A DNA stretch of 64,000 nucleotides from Pseudomonadota bacterium (GCA_021805445.1 JAJZFH010000056.1:45885-109884); one strand, 5' to 3'. Shown: positions 35,794 to 44,883, numbered from the stretch's first letter. The notes: generated by a model not told the origin, from the letters alone. Made by a program: numbers and translations.

Positions 35794-37145
35794 GGAAGAG
35801 ACTCCGGTTGAGTGGGGGTTTCGTAGGTGATTTGACCCAGTGCCAGATCATAATTTACCTGTGCCATGCCCAAGCCTCCCAGGGCGCCGATCTGATCGCT
35901 CCGGGCCTGCGCCAAACCAGCCTGGGCATCCACCATTTCGAGATTATCGGCGACGCCGCTGACAAAGCGATCCTGTGCCTGCTGCATCAAACGTTGGGCA
36001 AGATCCAGTCGCAATTGCGCCGCCTTTACCTGGGCACGACTGGTGTTCAAGGAGTCTTCGGCCAAACGGACGTCCTCTTCCACTTGATGACGCCCGTCTT
36101 TCAAGGACAGTTCGGCCTGACGCCGACGGCTTTCGGCCTGATCCTGACGTGCGACCAATGCCCCTCCCTGATACAGGGGTACGCTCATCTGGATGCCATA
36201 ACTGTAGGTACGATAGTCATACTGGGTGGGGAGTACCCCACTGGGACCAATCGCGCCGATCAATCCGATGGTGGGGTAAGAAGCCGCCACGGCGGCTTCT
36301 TTTTCCGTTACCCGTTGTTCCAGGGTTTTTTCCAGTGCCTGCAATTCCGGTCGTTGCTGCAGAGCACGGTCCACCGCATCACCTCCGTCGGGACTTGAGG
36401 CGGGAACGATCCCCAAGGTATCCGTCAATTCAATGGGGAGGTCAAGCGGCAAACCGAGGGCGCGATGCAGGCGTGTCATGGCATCTTTGGCAGCACCCAG
36501 CGCCTGTTGCAGTTGGTAGGCGACCTGCGCTTCTGACGCAGCAGCCCGAACCTCATCCACGCCTGTGGCCAGTCCACTCTTCAACTGATCGCGCGTCAAT
36601 TGCAGGAGATGTTGAGACAACGTTTCATTGGCCTGTGCCGCCTCAACCGACTCCACGGTCTGTTGTACGGCCAGATAAGCCAATCCGGCAGCACCGGCGA
36701 TCTGTTGCGCCCGTGCCGTGGCTTCAAGACGCGCGACTTCAACCCCGGTTTGAGCCGAAGACGCCTCGTGTACATGGACCAGATCCAGAATTTGCTGGGT
36801 AAACTGTACGCGCGCATCGAACGTATTGAAAGGGCCGATGAGCGTGGGAAACCCTGGCAACGCCAAACCCATGGCACGCAAGTTCTGGGTTTGACGCATC
36901 TGGTAGGAATTGAAACCCACCGCCGGACGCAAGGCAGCCCGCGCTTCTTCGGCACGGGCCGTGGCCTCCTGGGCCTGTTCGAGAGCCAGTTGCACCTGAA
37001 CGTGGTGCGTCACGGCCATCCCCATGGCCTGGCGCAAGGTCAGATGCAAACTCGAGTCCGGAGTATCCTGAGCCAGAGCGGCGGAACTGCCGAGCAGTAA
37101 TAAGGCGGCGCTTGCCCACGCGGTTCGGGGTGGTCTATCCCCCAT
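35790..37145 (-). CDS. TolC-family outer-membrane efflux protein
   Basis: A protein of about 451 residues with a signal peptide (MGDRPPRTAWASAALLLLGSSAALAQD, cleavage near Ala-Gln) and two TolC-type helical repeats (AQEATARAEEARAALRPAVGFNSY; EAAVAASYPTIGLIGAIG). No lipobox Cys is seen, unlike the OMF at 0.3-1.8 kb. ATG at 37145 has GGAG about 8 bases upstream and lies inside the end of panB (11-base overlap). It is followed by the EmrA-like adaptor through an ATGA overlap. Together they form a duct-adaptor pair in an operon started by cytochrome b561, yceI and panB. Confidence 0.9.
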   Translation of the reverse strand: MGDRPPRTAWASAALLLLGSSAALAQDTPDSSLHLTLRQAMGMAVTHHVQVQLALEQAQEATARAEEARAALRPAVGFNSYQMRQTQNLRAMGLALPGFPTLIGPFNTFDARVQFTQQILDLVHVHEASSAQTGVEVARLEATARAQQIAGAAGLAYLAVQQTVESVEAAQANETLSQHLLQLTRDQLKSGLATGVDEVRAAASEAQVAYQLQQALGAAKDAMTRLHRALGLPLDLPIELTDTLGIVPASSPDGGDAVDRALQQRPELQALEKTLEQRVTEKEAAVAASYPTIGLIGAIGPSGVLPTQYDYRTYSYGIQMSVPLYQGGALVARQDQAESRRRQAELSLKDGRHQVEEDVRLAEDSLNTSRAQVKAAQLRLDLAQRLMQQAQDRFVSGVADNLEMVDAQAGLAQARSDQIGALGGLGMAQVNYDLALGQITYETPTQPESLP

Positions 37146-37932
37146 AGCAATGCTCCTCTCCAGGAAACTTGCCCGCTTTGACTTCCTGAACATAAAGTTC
37201 TACGGCTTCTGCAATGGAACCCGTTTCCCGGATGAAGGGACGGACGAAACGGGGAGGAATATACGCCCCAAGCCCCAACATGTCGTAAATTACCAGCACT
37301 TGCCCCGAGCAGTGGGGGCTGGCCCCGATACCGATGGTCGGAACATGGACTTGGACACAGATCTGATCAGCCAGAGGGCGCGGCACGGCTTCTATCAGAA
37401 TCATGCTGGCACCGGCTCGTTCCAGTTCCTGCGCATCGGTCAGAATCTGCTGGGCCATGGCAACGTTACGGCCTTGAACCTTGAACCCCCCCAGTTGATG
37501 CACGGACTGGGGAGTCAATCCGATGTGGGCACAGACGGGAATGCCCCGAGTCACCAGAAAGGAGACCGTTGGAGCCATGCTGGCCCCCCCCTCGATCTTG
37601 ACCATCTGGGCCCCTGCACGCATCAATTCGGCCGCATTTCGAAAGGTGTCCTCGGGACTGATTTGGGCCGTGGCAAAGGGCATGTCGGCCAGCAAGAAGG
37701 CCTTGGGCGCCCCTCGCGCGACACAACGGGTATGGTAGGCAATGTCAGCGATGCTGACCGGCAAGGGAGAATCATGACCCTGCACCACCATCCCCAGAGA
37801 ATCTCCAATCAATAGGGCATCCACCCCGGCCTGTTCCAGAACCCGTGCAAAACTCGAGTCATAACAGGTCAGCATGGCAATTTTTTCACCGCGTTCCTGC
37901 ATGAGTTGCAGGTCCACGATTGAAGTGCGCAT
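37135..37932 (-). CDS. panB: 3-methyl-2-oxobutanoate hydroxymethyltransferase
   Basis: A 265-residue TIM-barrel enzyme adding a hydroxymethyl group from methylenetetrahydrofolate to ketoisovalerate in pantothenate synthesis. Family motifs are MLTCYDSSFARVLEQAGVD, LIGDSLGMVVQGHDSPLPVS (Mg-binding Asp), VKIEGGASM, HIGLTPQSVHQLGGFKVQG and EAVPRPLADQI. It is usually next to panC, but here it sits between yceI (11 bases) and a TolC-like gene (overlap 11 bases), with no panC in the window. Length is normal. Confidence 0.95.
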   Translation of the reverse strand: MRTSIVDLQLMQERGEKIAMLTCYDSSFARVLEQAGVDALLIGDSLGMVVQGHDSPLPVSIADIAYHTRCVARGAPKAFLLADMPFATAQISPEDTFRNAAELMRAGAQMVKIEGGASMAPTVSFLVTRGIPVCAHIGLTPQSVHQLGGFKVQGRNVAMAQQILTDAQELERAGASMILIEAVPRPLADQICVQVHVPTIGIGASPHCSGQVLVIYDMLGLGAYIPPRFVRPFIRETGSIAEAVELYVQEVKAGKFPGEEHCYGG

Positions 37933-37943
37933 AGCACTCTCTC

Positions 37944-38492
37944 CTAGGGAACGAGGGTAAAACGATAATCGACCGTGACTTCATCGGCCACCGTGTCTGT
38001 CGCACTCCAGGTTCCATCCCCCACGCCGAACTCATTCCGTTTCAAGGTGAATCGTCCCTGCGCACTGCGCCCACCGTGATCATAGGACATCTTGAGGGGG
38101 ATTCGCAAGGGTTTGCGTACCCCTTTCAGTTGAAACAGGCCCCACACGACGTACTGATTCGGTCCCACGATCCGGATATCCGAGGAGTCAAAATGGGCTT
38201 GAGGAAATGATTTGATATTGAACCAATGCTTGCCCTTGATCTCGTCTTCCGCCTCTTCCGATGCCAAATCGATACTGCCCAGATCGATGGTGATGTGGGC
38301 ATAACTGTGCGGCAGATCCTGGGGGTCGAAATGCAGGTCAGCAGAAAATTGCCGGAAATTTCCCTGTACCAATGCCCCCATCTGGGTCCCCGTGAAGGCG
38401 ATCTGTCCAGAACCGACCGTCTCGGCTCTGGACTGCGACATAAAAACAAATGAAAAACTCATCAGAACAACGAGATAAAATATACTTTTCAT
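37944..38492 (-). CDS. YceI-family periplasmic lipocalin-like protein
   Basis: A 182-residue protein with a signal peptide (cleavage after SRA, about residue 23) and a YceI-type barrel: HFDPQDLPHSYAHITIDLGSID, KGKHWFNIKSFPQAHFDSSDI, GLFQLKGVRKPLRIPLKMSY and FTLKRNEFGVGDGTWSATDTVADEVTVDYRF. Family members bind polyisoprenoid or quinone-like lipids in the periplasm. It lies 18 bases after the cytochrome b561 gene, a common pairing that suggests linked redox or lipid functions, and 11 bases before panB. Confidence 0.92.
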   Translation of the reverse strand: MKSIFYLVVLMSFSFVFMSQSRAETVGSGQIAFTGTQMGALVQGNFRQFSADLHFDPQDLPHSYAHITIDLGSIDLASEEAEDEIKGKHWFNIKSFPQAHFDSSDIRIVGPNQYVVWGLFQLKGVRKPLRIPLKMSYDHGGRSAQGRFTLKRNEFGVGDGTWSATDTVADEVTVDYRFTLVP

Positions 38493-38510
38493 GATAATCC
38501 TGAGGATTTT

Positions 38511-39047
38511 TCAAGGACGCATACGGGCCATCAATTGATCCCGGTCGACGAACTGATGTTTGAAGGCCGCCGCCACATGCCCCAAAACCAGGGCCAATAA
38601 AGTCCAGTTCAGGGCTTGATGAAGCGTCTCGAACAGGTGGGAGAGCGCCTTGTCTTTGGGAACCAGATTGGGTATGGGAAGAAGATTGAAATAAACCACG
38701 GACACGCCCGCTGCCGAACTATGCAGCCAACCCGTCAAAGGAATGAGCACCATCAGGACATAGAGGGCTCGATGGGCGATTTCCGTGAGTTTTTGGAGCC
38801 GCCGGTTCATTGTCTCCGGCAAAGCAGGGGGACGGTGTGTCGAGCGCCAGGCCAGCCGCATCCACACCAGAAAAAACAGAGTCACACCCAACCATTTGTG
38901 CCAAGTGTATATTTTTAACTTCCATGGGGAAAGTTCCAGACCGGACATATACTGTCCGACCCCAAAGGCGGTAGCCAATCCTGCGGCCATGATCCAGTGC
39001 AGACCGATCGCGACGGGAGTGAATTTTGCGGGAGAATGAGAACTCAT
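38511..39047 (-). CDS. Cytochrome b561
   Basis: A 178-residue inner-membrane dihaem cytochrome of the bacterial b561 family with four membrane helices. His ligands are visible in VAIGLHWIMA, KIYTWHKWLGV, EIAHRALYVLM and LFETLHQALNW. These proteins move electrons from quinol. ATG at 39047 has AGGAG about 6 bases upstream and gives the normal MSSHSPAKFTPVAIGLHW start; the frame extends eight codons further without need. It is the first gene of cytb561-yceI-panB-tolC-emrA and has a clear promoter just upstream. Confidence 0.92.
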   Translation of the reverse strand: MSSHSPAKFTPVAIGLHWIMAAGLATAFGVGQYMSGLELSPWKLKIYTWHKWLGVTLFFLVWMRLAWRSTHRPPALPETMNRRLQKLTEIAHRALYVLMVLIPLTGWLHSSAAGVSVVYFNLLPIPNLVPKDKALSHLFETLHQALNWTLLALVLGHVAAAFKHQFVDRDQLMARMRP

Positions 39048-39079
39048 GGGTAACTCCTGATCATCAACCAACGGGTTTA

Positions 39080-39108
39080 ATTGTACGTATACGAACTAAA
39101 TAATGCAA
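39080..39108 (-). promoter_or_regulatory. Predicted sigma-70 promoter of the cytochrome b561-yceI-panB operon
   Basis: On the minus strand TTGCAT (39108-39103) and TACAAT (39085-39080) are 17 bases apart, a near-consensus promoter. The start point would be near 39073, 26 bases before the ATG at 39047, leaving room for the AGGAG site. It separates this operon from tatD. Confidence 0.6.
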
Positions 39109-39114
39109 TTCCTT

Positions 39115-39879
39115 TTAGTTGACCCGGAACAAGCGACAGTAATTTTCTGTCGTACGTTCCCCCACTTCCTCGATGGAAATACCGCGCAGTCGCGCGATTT
39201 CTCCTGCCACATGAGGCACATAAGCTGGTTGATTGGCCTTCCCGCGCATGGGCTCCGGCGCCAGATAGGGAGAATCGGTTTCAATCAACAGACGGTCCAG
39301 AGGGATCTTACGGGCAATTTCTTTGAGGGCCTTGGCATTGCGAAACGTAACGATGCCAGAAAAGGACAGGTAAAAACCTCGCTCCAGAGCCGCATCGGCC
39401 ACCGCCTGAGTTTCAGTAAAACAGTGCAATACTCCGCCCACGTCCTCTGCCCCCTCCTCGTCCAGCAAGCGCAAGGTGTCCTCAGCCGCAGAACGGGTAT
39501 GAATCACGAGGGGTTTCCGGACTTGGCGAGCCGCGCGAATATGGATTCGGAAACGTTCTCGTTGCCATTCCAGATCCCCTCCCAAACGATAATAATCCAG
39601 GCCGGTTTCGCCGATGGCCACCACCTTGGCATGCGCTGCCTCAGCCACCAGACGCGCCACGCTGGGTTCCTCGATATTCTGGTAATCCGGATGAACTCCC
39701 ACCGTGGCATGCCATCCCTGATCTGTTTCCGCCACGGCAAGCACATCCGGAACAGTTTCCAGCCGCACCGAAATACAGAGCGCACGGGTAACCCCAGCCT
39801 GTACCATGGCAGCATGCACGCTCGACAACTGAGTCCGTAACTCAGGAAAATCCAGATGGCAGTGAGAATCGGCAAACAT
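39115..39879 (-). CDS. tatD: TatD-family metal-dependent deoxyribonuclease
   Basis: A 254-residue TIM-barrel hydrolase. The metal-binding HxH is in MFADSHCHLDFPEL; further ligands are in VAIGETGLDYYR, PLVIHTRSAAEDTL, GVLHCFTET and LIETDSPYLAPEPMRGKANQP. Family members act as 3'-5' exonucleases and in DNA repair. It follows holB by 15 bases, the usual place in the tmk-holB-tatD order, with GAGG 7 bases before its ATG. Confidence 0.93.
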   Translation of the reverse strand: MFADSHCHLDFPELRTQLSSVHAAMVQAGVTRALCISVRLETVPDVLAVAETDQGWHATVGVHPDYQNIEEPSVARLVAEAAHAKVVAIGETGLDYYRLGGDLEWQRERFRIHIRAARQVRKPLVIHTRSAAEDTLRLLDEEGAEDVGGVLHCFTETQAVADAALERGFYLSFSGIVTFRNAKALKEIARKIPLDRLLIETDSPYLAPEPMRGKANQPAYVPHVAGEIARLRGISIEEVGERTTENYCRLFRVN

Positions 39880-39894
39880 GGAACAACCTCGCTT

Positions 39895-40848
39895 TCAGGA
39901 AGATAGATGAAGCGGCGCCAGCAAGGATTCGGTCAGCAGACGCGCATTCAGGGGGTGGACCATCCAGCGGCGGGCTTCACGCAGGCGTGTTTCCCAGGCC
40001 AGCAGATCGTAAAGATCGAGACGAGGTGCCATATGGTTCAATGCCTCCTGGAAGTCCTGATGATAATGGCCATGGCCCAGAAGTTTTTGTCCGATCAGAT
40101 CCATGACCCAGAACTGGAGCCATTCCAGCCATTGTTCCAGGCCCAGATTCAGGATCCGGTCCGCTTGTTGAGTCAAAGAAAGGCCATTATCCGTCAGGAT
40201 CTGTAAAAATCCCAGGCGCCCTTCATGGTCACGCCGGAACTGTTCAAGGGCCCGCAAGGGAGCGCCCCCCGAACGACACAAATAGCCCGCAGGCTCCTGG
40301 ACCCCCTCTCGCTGGAGCCACTGCATGGCCTGCTCTCCTGTGGGTAAAGGGACAGGCCAGAGTCGACAACGGCTGCGAACCGTGACGGGAATTCGGGCCG
40401 GATGATCACTGACCAGCAAAAACAAGGTGTTGGGTGGGGGTTCCTCGAGCGTTTTCAGCAAGGCGTTGGCGGCCGCCAGATTGAGCGCTTCGGCGGGTTC
40501 GATCAAAATGACCCGCCATCCCTGCCGATGACTTGTGGTCATCAGGAATTCGGCAAGTGCACGCACGGCATCCACGGCGATCCATGCACTCCCCTCCGAA
40601 TCCCCCCCCTCTTCCTGGCGGGGCGGTGTCAACAACCGGAAATCAGGATGATGTCCGGCTTGAAACCAACCACAGGAAGGACATGTTCCACAGGGTTGTG
40701 GGGCGTTTCCTTCACAGAGGACTGCCTGGGCCAGATGGCGTGCCAGATCGCCTTTCCCCAGTCCGGCGGGCCCCGTCAACAAAAGGCCCTGGGGTCGCTC
40801 TGCTGCCCATAGCCGCTCGAAAACCTTTTGATTCCAGGGATGAATCAT
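39895..40848 (-). CDS. holB: DNA polymerase III delta' subunit
   Basis: A 317-residue clamp-loader subunit. It has the RFC-type N-terminus (MIHPWNQKVFERLW), a P-loop-like LLTGPAGLGKGDLARHLAQ, the zinc-binding Cys group PCGTCPSCGWFQ and DALNAANALLKTLEEPPPNTLFLL-type sequence near residue 135. The loop is intact, although delta' is usually not the active ATPase. ATG at 40848 overlaps the stop of tmk; a longer open frame upstream merely overlaps tmk. It is part of the mltG-tmk-holB run. Confidence 0.94.
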   Translation of the reverse strand: MIHPWNQKVFERLWAAERPQGLLLTGPAGLGKGDLARHLAQAVLCEGNAPQPCGTCPSCGWFQAGHHPDFRLLTPPRQEEGGDSEGSAWIAVDAVRALAEFLMTTSHRQGWRVILIEPAEALNLAAANALLKTLEEPPPNTLFLLVSDHPARIPVTVRSRCRLWPVPLPTGEQAMQWLQREGVQEPAGYLCRSGGAPLRALEQFRRDHEGRLGFLQILTDNGLSLTQQADRILNLGLEQWLEWLQFWVMDLIGQKLLGHGHYHQDFQEALNHMAPRLDLYDLLAWETRLREARRWMVHPLNARLLTESLLAPLHLSS

Positions 40849-41471
40849 GCGCCACCCGCGAGTGAGGGGAAGGTCCGCCGCAACACGTTCTCGACCTGTT
40901 CTGCCAGAATCCGCGGATCTGCCGTCGCATCCATCCTGCACACACGGGGCATGTGGCTGCGCGCTTCATACCCTGCACGCACCCGTTCAAAGAAGGCCCG
41001 CTCTTCCCGCTCAAAACGATCCCCTTCCTGGCGCCCGCGCGTCAAACGTTGAGCGGCAATGTCGGGGTCCAGGTCGAACCATAGAGTCAAATCCGGTTGA
41101 AAGCCCGCACAAACCCAGGTTTCCAGGGTTTCCAAAATATCTTGGGGCAATCCTCGTCCACCGCCCTGATAGGCAAAACTGGCATCCACGAAACGGTCAC
41201 TCAGCACCCATTCTCCCCGTGCCAGGGCAGGCTCGATCACCTGGATGACATGATCGTGACGCCCGGCAAAGACGAGCAGGGCCTCGCTCAGGGGAGACAT
41301 GGGCGTATTCAAGAGCAGGGGCCTCAAGGCTTCAGCCAGTACGGTCCCCCCCGGTTCGCGCGTACGCCTCACCACCACCCCGCGAATTTCCAGCCAGTGT
41401 TGAACCGTATCCAGTTGGGTGCTTTTCCCGGCACCATCGATTCCTTCCAGAGTAATGAACTTACCGCTCAT
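40845..41471 (-). CDS. tmk: Thymidylate kinase
   Basis: A 208-residue kinase turning dTMP into dTDP. The P-loop is EGIDGAGKSTQLD (residues 8-20), the DR motif VLSDRFVDASFAYQGGGRGL, and the substrate loop RTREPGGTVLAEALR. MSGKFITLEGIDG at 41471 is the normal start, inside the end of mltG (11-base overlap); the frame upstream is unused. It overlaps holB by 4 bases, so mltG-tmk-holB are translationally coupled. Confidence 0.95.
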   Translation of the reverse strand: MSGKFITLEGIDGAGKSTQLDTVQHWLEIRGVVVRRTREPGGTVLAEALRPLLLNTPMSPLSEALLVFAGRHDHVIQVIEPALARGEWVLSDRFVDASFAYQGGGRGLPQDILETLETWVCAGFQPDLTLWFDLDPDIAAQRLTRGRQEGDRFEREERAFFERVRAGYEARSHMPRVCRMDATADPRILAEQVENVLRRTFPSLAGGA

Positions 41472-42462
41472 GGTTAGTCGTCCGTTTGGTCTGGTACTGT
41501 TGCACCGCCTGCTGGTGCGCTTCGAGGGTAGTGGAAAATTGATGGGTTCCATCTCCTCGCGCCACGAAAAACAAATCAGAAACCGCCAGCGGGTGCACGG
41601 CCGCCCTGAGCGCTGCCGATCCAGGCAACGCAATGGGAGTCGGGGGGAGACCGCTTCGGGTATACGTATTATAGGCATTGTCCCGATGCAGGTCGCGGCG
41701 ATGCAGATGACCATCATAGTCCGCCCCCAAACCGTAGATTACGGTGGGATCGGTTTGCAGGCGCATATCCAGACGCAAACGATTCAAAAAAACGGCGGCA
41801 ATGCGCGCCCGCTCTTCTCGATTGGCCGTTTCTTTCTCGATCAGGGAAGCCAGGATCAGGGCCTGGTAAGGGTCCGTCAAGGCCAGGTGTGGATCGCGTG
41901 TCGTCCAAACCTGGGCCAGTCGTTCGATCATGGCCCGATGCGCCCGCTCGAGAATGTTCCAATCACTCTCGCCCGGACTGTAGAAGTAGGTGTCGGGGAA
42001 AAACCATCCTTCAGGTGCCTGCCCTGCCGCGCCCAGATGTGCCATCACGGCACTATCGGGCAATCCGGCACTGTCTTGACGCAAATTGGGTTGCTGTTCC
42101 AGCAAGGCGCGCAACTGGGAAAAAGTGGTTCCCTCGATGATCTGCACCTGCCAGGCATCCCCCTCCCCTCGAGCCATCTGGCGCAGTATCTGCCAACCAC
42201 TCAGAGGTTGGGTCCATTCATAACTGCCGGCTTTCAGGTGACTCTGTTCGCCCAGAACTCTCCCTACCCAGGTAAAGGTCCAGGGTTCCATAAGCACGCC
42301 CTGCTGAACCAGTTGTTGCGCAACGGCACGCAACCCCAGTCCATTGGACAGTTCAAAGGCATAAGGCGTATGGGGCAGCGGCAGGGGGCGAATGAAGAAC
42401 AGAGCGAGCCAGACAACCAACCCGCTCAGTCCACTCGCCAGAACCCAGAGCAGACGGCGCAT
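41461..42462 (-). CDS. mltG: Endolytic murein transglycosylase MltG
   Basis: A 333-residue inner-membrane enzyme (YceG family) that cuts nascent glycan strands and so sets strand length. One N-terminal membrane helix (about 5-24) is followed by a LysM-like part (YAFELSNGLGLRAVAQQLVQQGVL) and the catalytic domain with Glu in ALILASLIEKETANREER, FLNRLRLDMRLQTDPTVIYG and YNTYTRSGLPPTPIALPG. It lies 14 bases after fabF and overlaps tmk, the usual bacterial order. Confidence 0.94.
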   Translation of the reverse strand: MRRLLWVLASGLSGLVVWLALFFIRPLPLPHTPYAFELSNGLGLRAVAQQLVQQGVLMEPWTFTWVGRVLGEQSHLKAGSYEWTQPLSGWQILRQMARGEGDAWQVQIIEGTTFSQLRALLEQQPNLRQDSAGLPDSAVMAHLGAAGQAPEGWFFPDTYFYSPGESDWNILERAHRAMIERLAQVWTTRDPHLALTDPYQALILASLIEKETANREERARIAAVFLNRLRLDMRLQTDPTVIYGLGADYDGHLHRRDLHRDNAYNTYTRSGLPPTPIALPGSAALRAAVHPLAVSDLFFVARGDGTHQFSTTLEAHQQAVQQYQTKRTTNHER

Positions 42463-42476
42463 CAGGATGATGGAAT

Positions 42477-43718
42477 CTATTCGAGGTGGCGAAAAATAAT
42501 GCTCCCATTGGTGCCGCCAAAACCAAAGGAATTGGAGAGAACCACGTTCACGGGCATGGCACGCGCCTCATGAGGAACAAAATCGAGATCGCACTCGGGG
42601 CTCGGATCATCCAGATTGATGGTGGGCGGAACCACTTGGTGGTGAATGGCCAATACGGAAAACACGGCTTCTATCCCTCCCGCAGCCCCCAGGAGATGCC
42701 CTGTCATGGACTTGGTGGAACTGATGGCCAGTTTATAGGCATGGTCGCCAAAGGTACGTTTGACCGCGACCGTTTCTCCCAGATCCCCCAGAGGGGTAGA
42801 GGTTCCATGCGCATTGATGTAATCCACCTGATCCGGGTTGAGTTCGGCATTTTTCAAGGCATTGAGCATGCTCCGGCGCGCGCCATCACCGTCCGCCGGA
42901 GGAGCGGTCATGTGATACGCATCCGCGCTCATGCCATAACCGCACAGTTCGGCATAGATCTTTGCGCCTCGGGCTTTGGCATGGGACAACTCTTCCAGAA
43001 CCAGAACGCCGGCCCCTTCGCCCATGACGAAACCGTCGCGCGCCTGATCCCAGGGACGACTGGCAATTTCCGGTGCATCGTTGCGCGTGCTGAGTGCCCG
43101 GGCGGCACAAAACCCACCGATCCCCAATTCGTTGATGGCGGCTTCGGCCCCCCCTGCAACCATCATGTCGGCATCGCCATACTCGATCAGTCGAGCTGCT
43201 TCCCCAATGCTGTGATTCCCGGTGGTACAGGCGGTCACCAAGGCCAGATTGGGACCTTTCAGACCGTACATGATCGACAGGTTGCCTGAAATCATGTTGA
43301 TGATACTGCCGGGGATGAAGAAAGGAGAAATCTTGCGCATCCCTCCTTCCAGATAAGCCCGGCCGGTGTCCGTAATCATGGGCAATCCACCGATCCCGGA
43401 ACCAATGCAGACCCCCACTCGTTCTGCATCGACCGGATGAGCCGTGACACCAGCGTCACGCAAGGCCTCCATCGCCGCAACCAGACCATAATGGATGAAA
43501 ATATCCATGCGGCGTACCTCTTTGGGATTGAGATACTGTGCAGGATCGAAATTTTTGACTTCGCCCGCAATTTGGCAAGGCATCGGTGCAGGATCGAAAC
43601 GGGTGATCCGCCCGATTCCGGAACGCCCGGCACAGAGTTGCGCCCAAGCCTCGGGGACGGAATTCCCGACAGGGGATACGATTCCCAGACCAGTGACGAC
43701 GACGCGACGACGGGACAT
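42477..43718 (-). CDS. fabF: 3-oxoacyl-ACP synthase II
   Basis: A 413-residue condensing enzyme of fatty-acid elongation. The active-site Cys is in LALVTACTTGNHSIGEAARL (about residue 166); the two His are in YINAHGTSTPLGD and STKSMTGHLLGAAGG. GGAGG stands 7 bases before the ATG at 43718, giving MSRRRVVVTGLGIVSPVG. It follows acpP by 69 bases in the plsX-fabH-fabD-fabG-acpP-fabF order. Confidence 0.96.
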   Translation of the reverse strand: MSRRRVVVTGLGIVSPVGNSVPEAWAQLCAGRSGIGRITRFDPAPMPCQIAGEVKNFDPAQYLNPKEVRRMDIFIHYGLVAAMEALRDAGVTAHPVDAERVGVCIGSGIGGLPMITDTGRAYLEGGMRKISPFFIPGSIINMISGNLSIMYGLKGPNLALVTACTTGNHSIGEAARLIEYGDADMMVAGGAEAAINELGIGGFCAARALSTRNDAPEIASRPWDQARDGFVMGEGAGVLVLEELSHAKARGAKIYAELCGYGMSADAYHMTAPPADGDGARRSMLNALKNAELNPDQVDYINAHGTSTPLGDLGETVAVKRTFGDHAYKLAISSTKSMTGHLLGAAGGIEAVFSVLAIHHQVVPPTINLDDPSPECDLDFVPHEARAMPVNVVLSNSFGFGGTNGSIIFRHLE

Positions 43719-43787
43719 GTTCAGACCTCCATATTTCAAGGCAGTGCAGTGTTTGCCCTGATATTCCTGACTCGGGTATTGTCTTTC

Positions 43788-44027
43788 TCAGGCAGGCAAG
43801 TGGGAATTCACATAATCAATGGCTTGTTGCACCGTTGTGATTTTTTCGGCTTGTTCATCAGGAATTTCGCACTCAAATTCTTCTTCCAGAGCCATCACCA
43901 ATTCAACGGTGTCGAGAGAATCCGCCCCCAGATCTTCCACAAAGGAAGAGGATGTCTGAATATCCTCGAGTTTGACTCCCAGTTGCTCTGAAACAATTTT
44001 CTTGACGCGTTCTTCAATAGTAGACAT
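43788..44027 (-). CDS. acpP: Acyl carrier protein
   Basis: A 79-residue acidic protein carrying acyl chains on 4'-phosphopantetheine attached to Ser in the motif [18 protein letters not shown] (about residue 38). Length and helix pattern are those of AcpP. It is separated from fabG by 86 bases that contain a stable hairpin, in keeping with separate, higher expression of acpP seen in many bacteria. Confidence 0.97.
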   Translation of the reverse strand: MSTIEERVKKIVSEQLGVKLEDIQTSSSFVEDLGADSLDTVELVMALEEEFECEIPDEQAEKITTVQQAIDYVNSHLPA

Positions 44028-44096
44028 GTAATTAGGATCCTTGGCTGTTGTCTTTCAAAAAAACAGGCGTAGTGTACCAAAACCCGCCGACGAATA

Positions 44097-44112
44097 CCAT
44101 CCCGAAGGATGG
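44097..44112 (-). other. UUCG-capped hairpin directly after the fabG stop
   Basis: On the minus strand CCATCC-TTCG-GGATGG forms a 6-bp stem with a UUCG tetraloop closed by C-G, a very stable RNA fold, starting 1 base past the fabG stop. No T-run follows within 10 bases, so it is more likely a processing or stability element, or a partial terminator, before acpP. Confidence 0.5.
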
Positions 44113-44113
44113 G

Positions 44114-44854
44114 TCAATCCATGGCCATGCCCCCATTGACGTGCAGGGTGGCACCCGTCACATAGGCCGCCCCCGGCGATGCCAGATAAGCGACGGCATG
44201 AGCGACATCCTCGGGTTGACCGAGACGGCCCAATGGAATACTGGTTAACAGAGCCTGCTGCTGGGCAGTGTCCAATCCGCGTGTCATATCGGTGTCGATA
44301 AATCCCGGGGCCACACAGTTGACCGTGATGCCGCGACTCCCCAATTCCCTTGCCAGAGACTTGGTCAAACCCACCAACCCCGCCTTGGCAGCGGCATAGT
44401 TGGCTTGCCCCCCATTGCCGGTGCTCCCCACTACGGAACCTATGTTGATGATGCGTCCTTGACGGGCCTTCATCATATCCCGCAACACGGCACGAGATAA
44501 CTGGAAAACCGCCTTCAAATTCGTATCCAGAACCGTATCCCACTCTTCATCGCGCATCCGCACCGCCAACATGTCACGAGTCACTCCCGCATTGTTCACC
44601 AGAATGGAGATGGGACCCAAACGTTGTTTGACGACATCCACTGTTTGCAAAATGGCTTCAGGCACGCGCACATCCAGCACGAGTCCCAGGCATTCCGGGT
44701 GGATGGCGTGCAAGTCTTTCTCGATCTGTTCAGCGCCGTGGGCAGTAGTCGCGGTAGCCGCCACCTTGGCCCCCTGACGTGCCAGTTCCCGCGCGATCGC
44801 CTGGCCGATGCCTCGACTGGCTCCTGTCACCAAAACCACCTGTTCCTTGAGCAT
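44114..44854 (-). CDS. fabG: 3-oxoacyl-ACP reductase
   Basis: A 246-residue NADPH-dependent short-chain reductase of fatty-acid elongation. The cofactor motif is VTGASRGIGQAIARELA (9-25), then NNAGVTRD, the catalytic Ser in IINIGSVVGSTGNGGQ, and YAAAKAGLVGLTKSLARELG with Tyr-x3-Lys. The C-terminus ends TLHVNGGMAMD, typical for FabG. It lies 29 bases after fabD. Confidence 0.96.
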   Translation of the reverse strand: MLKEQVVLVTGASRGIGQAIARELARQGAKVAATATTAHGAEQIEKDLHAIHPECLGLVLDVRVPEAILQTVDVVKQRLGPISILVNNAGVTRDMLAVRMRDEEWDTVLDTNLKAVFQLSRAVLRDMMKARQGRIINIGSVVGSTGNGGQANYAAAKAGLVGLTKSLARELGSRGITVNCVAPGFIDTDMTRGLDTAQQQALLTSIPLGRLGQPEDVAHAVAYLASPGAAYVTGATLHVNGGMAMD

Positions 44855-44883
44855 TCTCCCTCCCCCTTATATTTTATTTGGTA

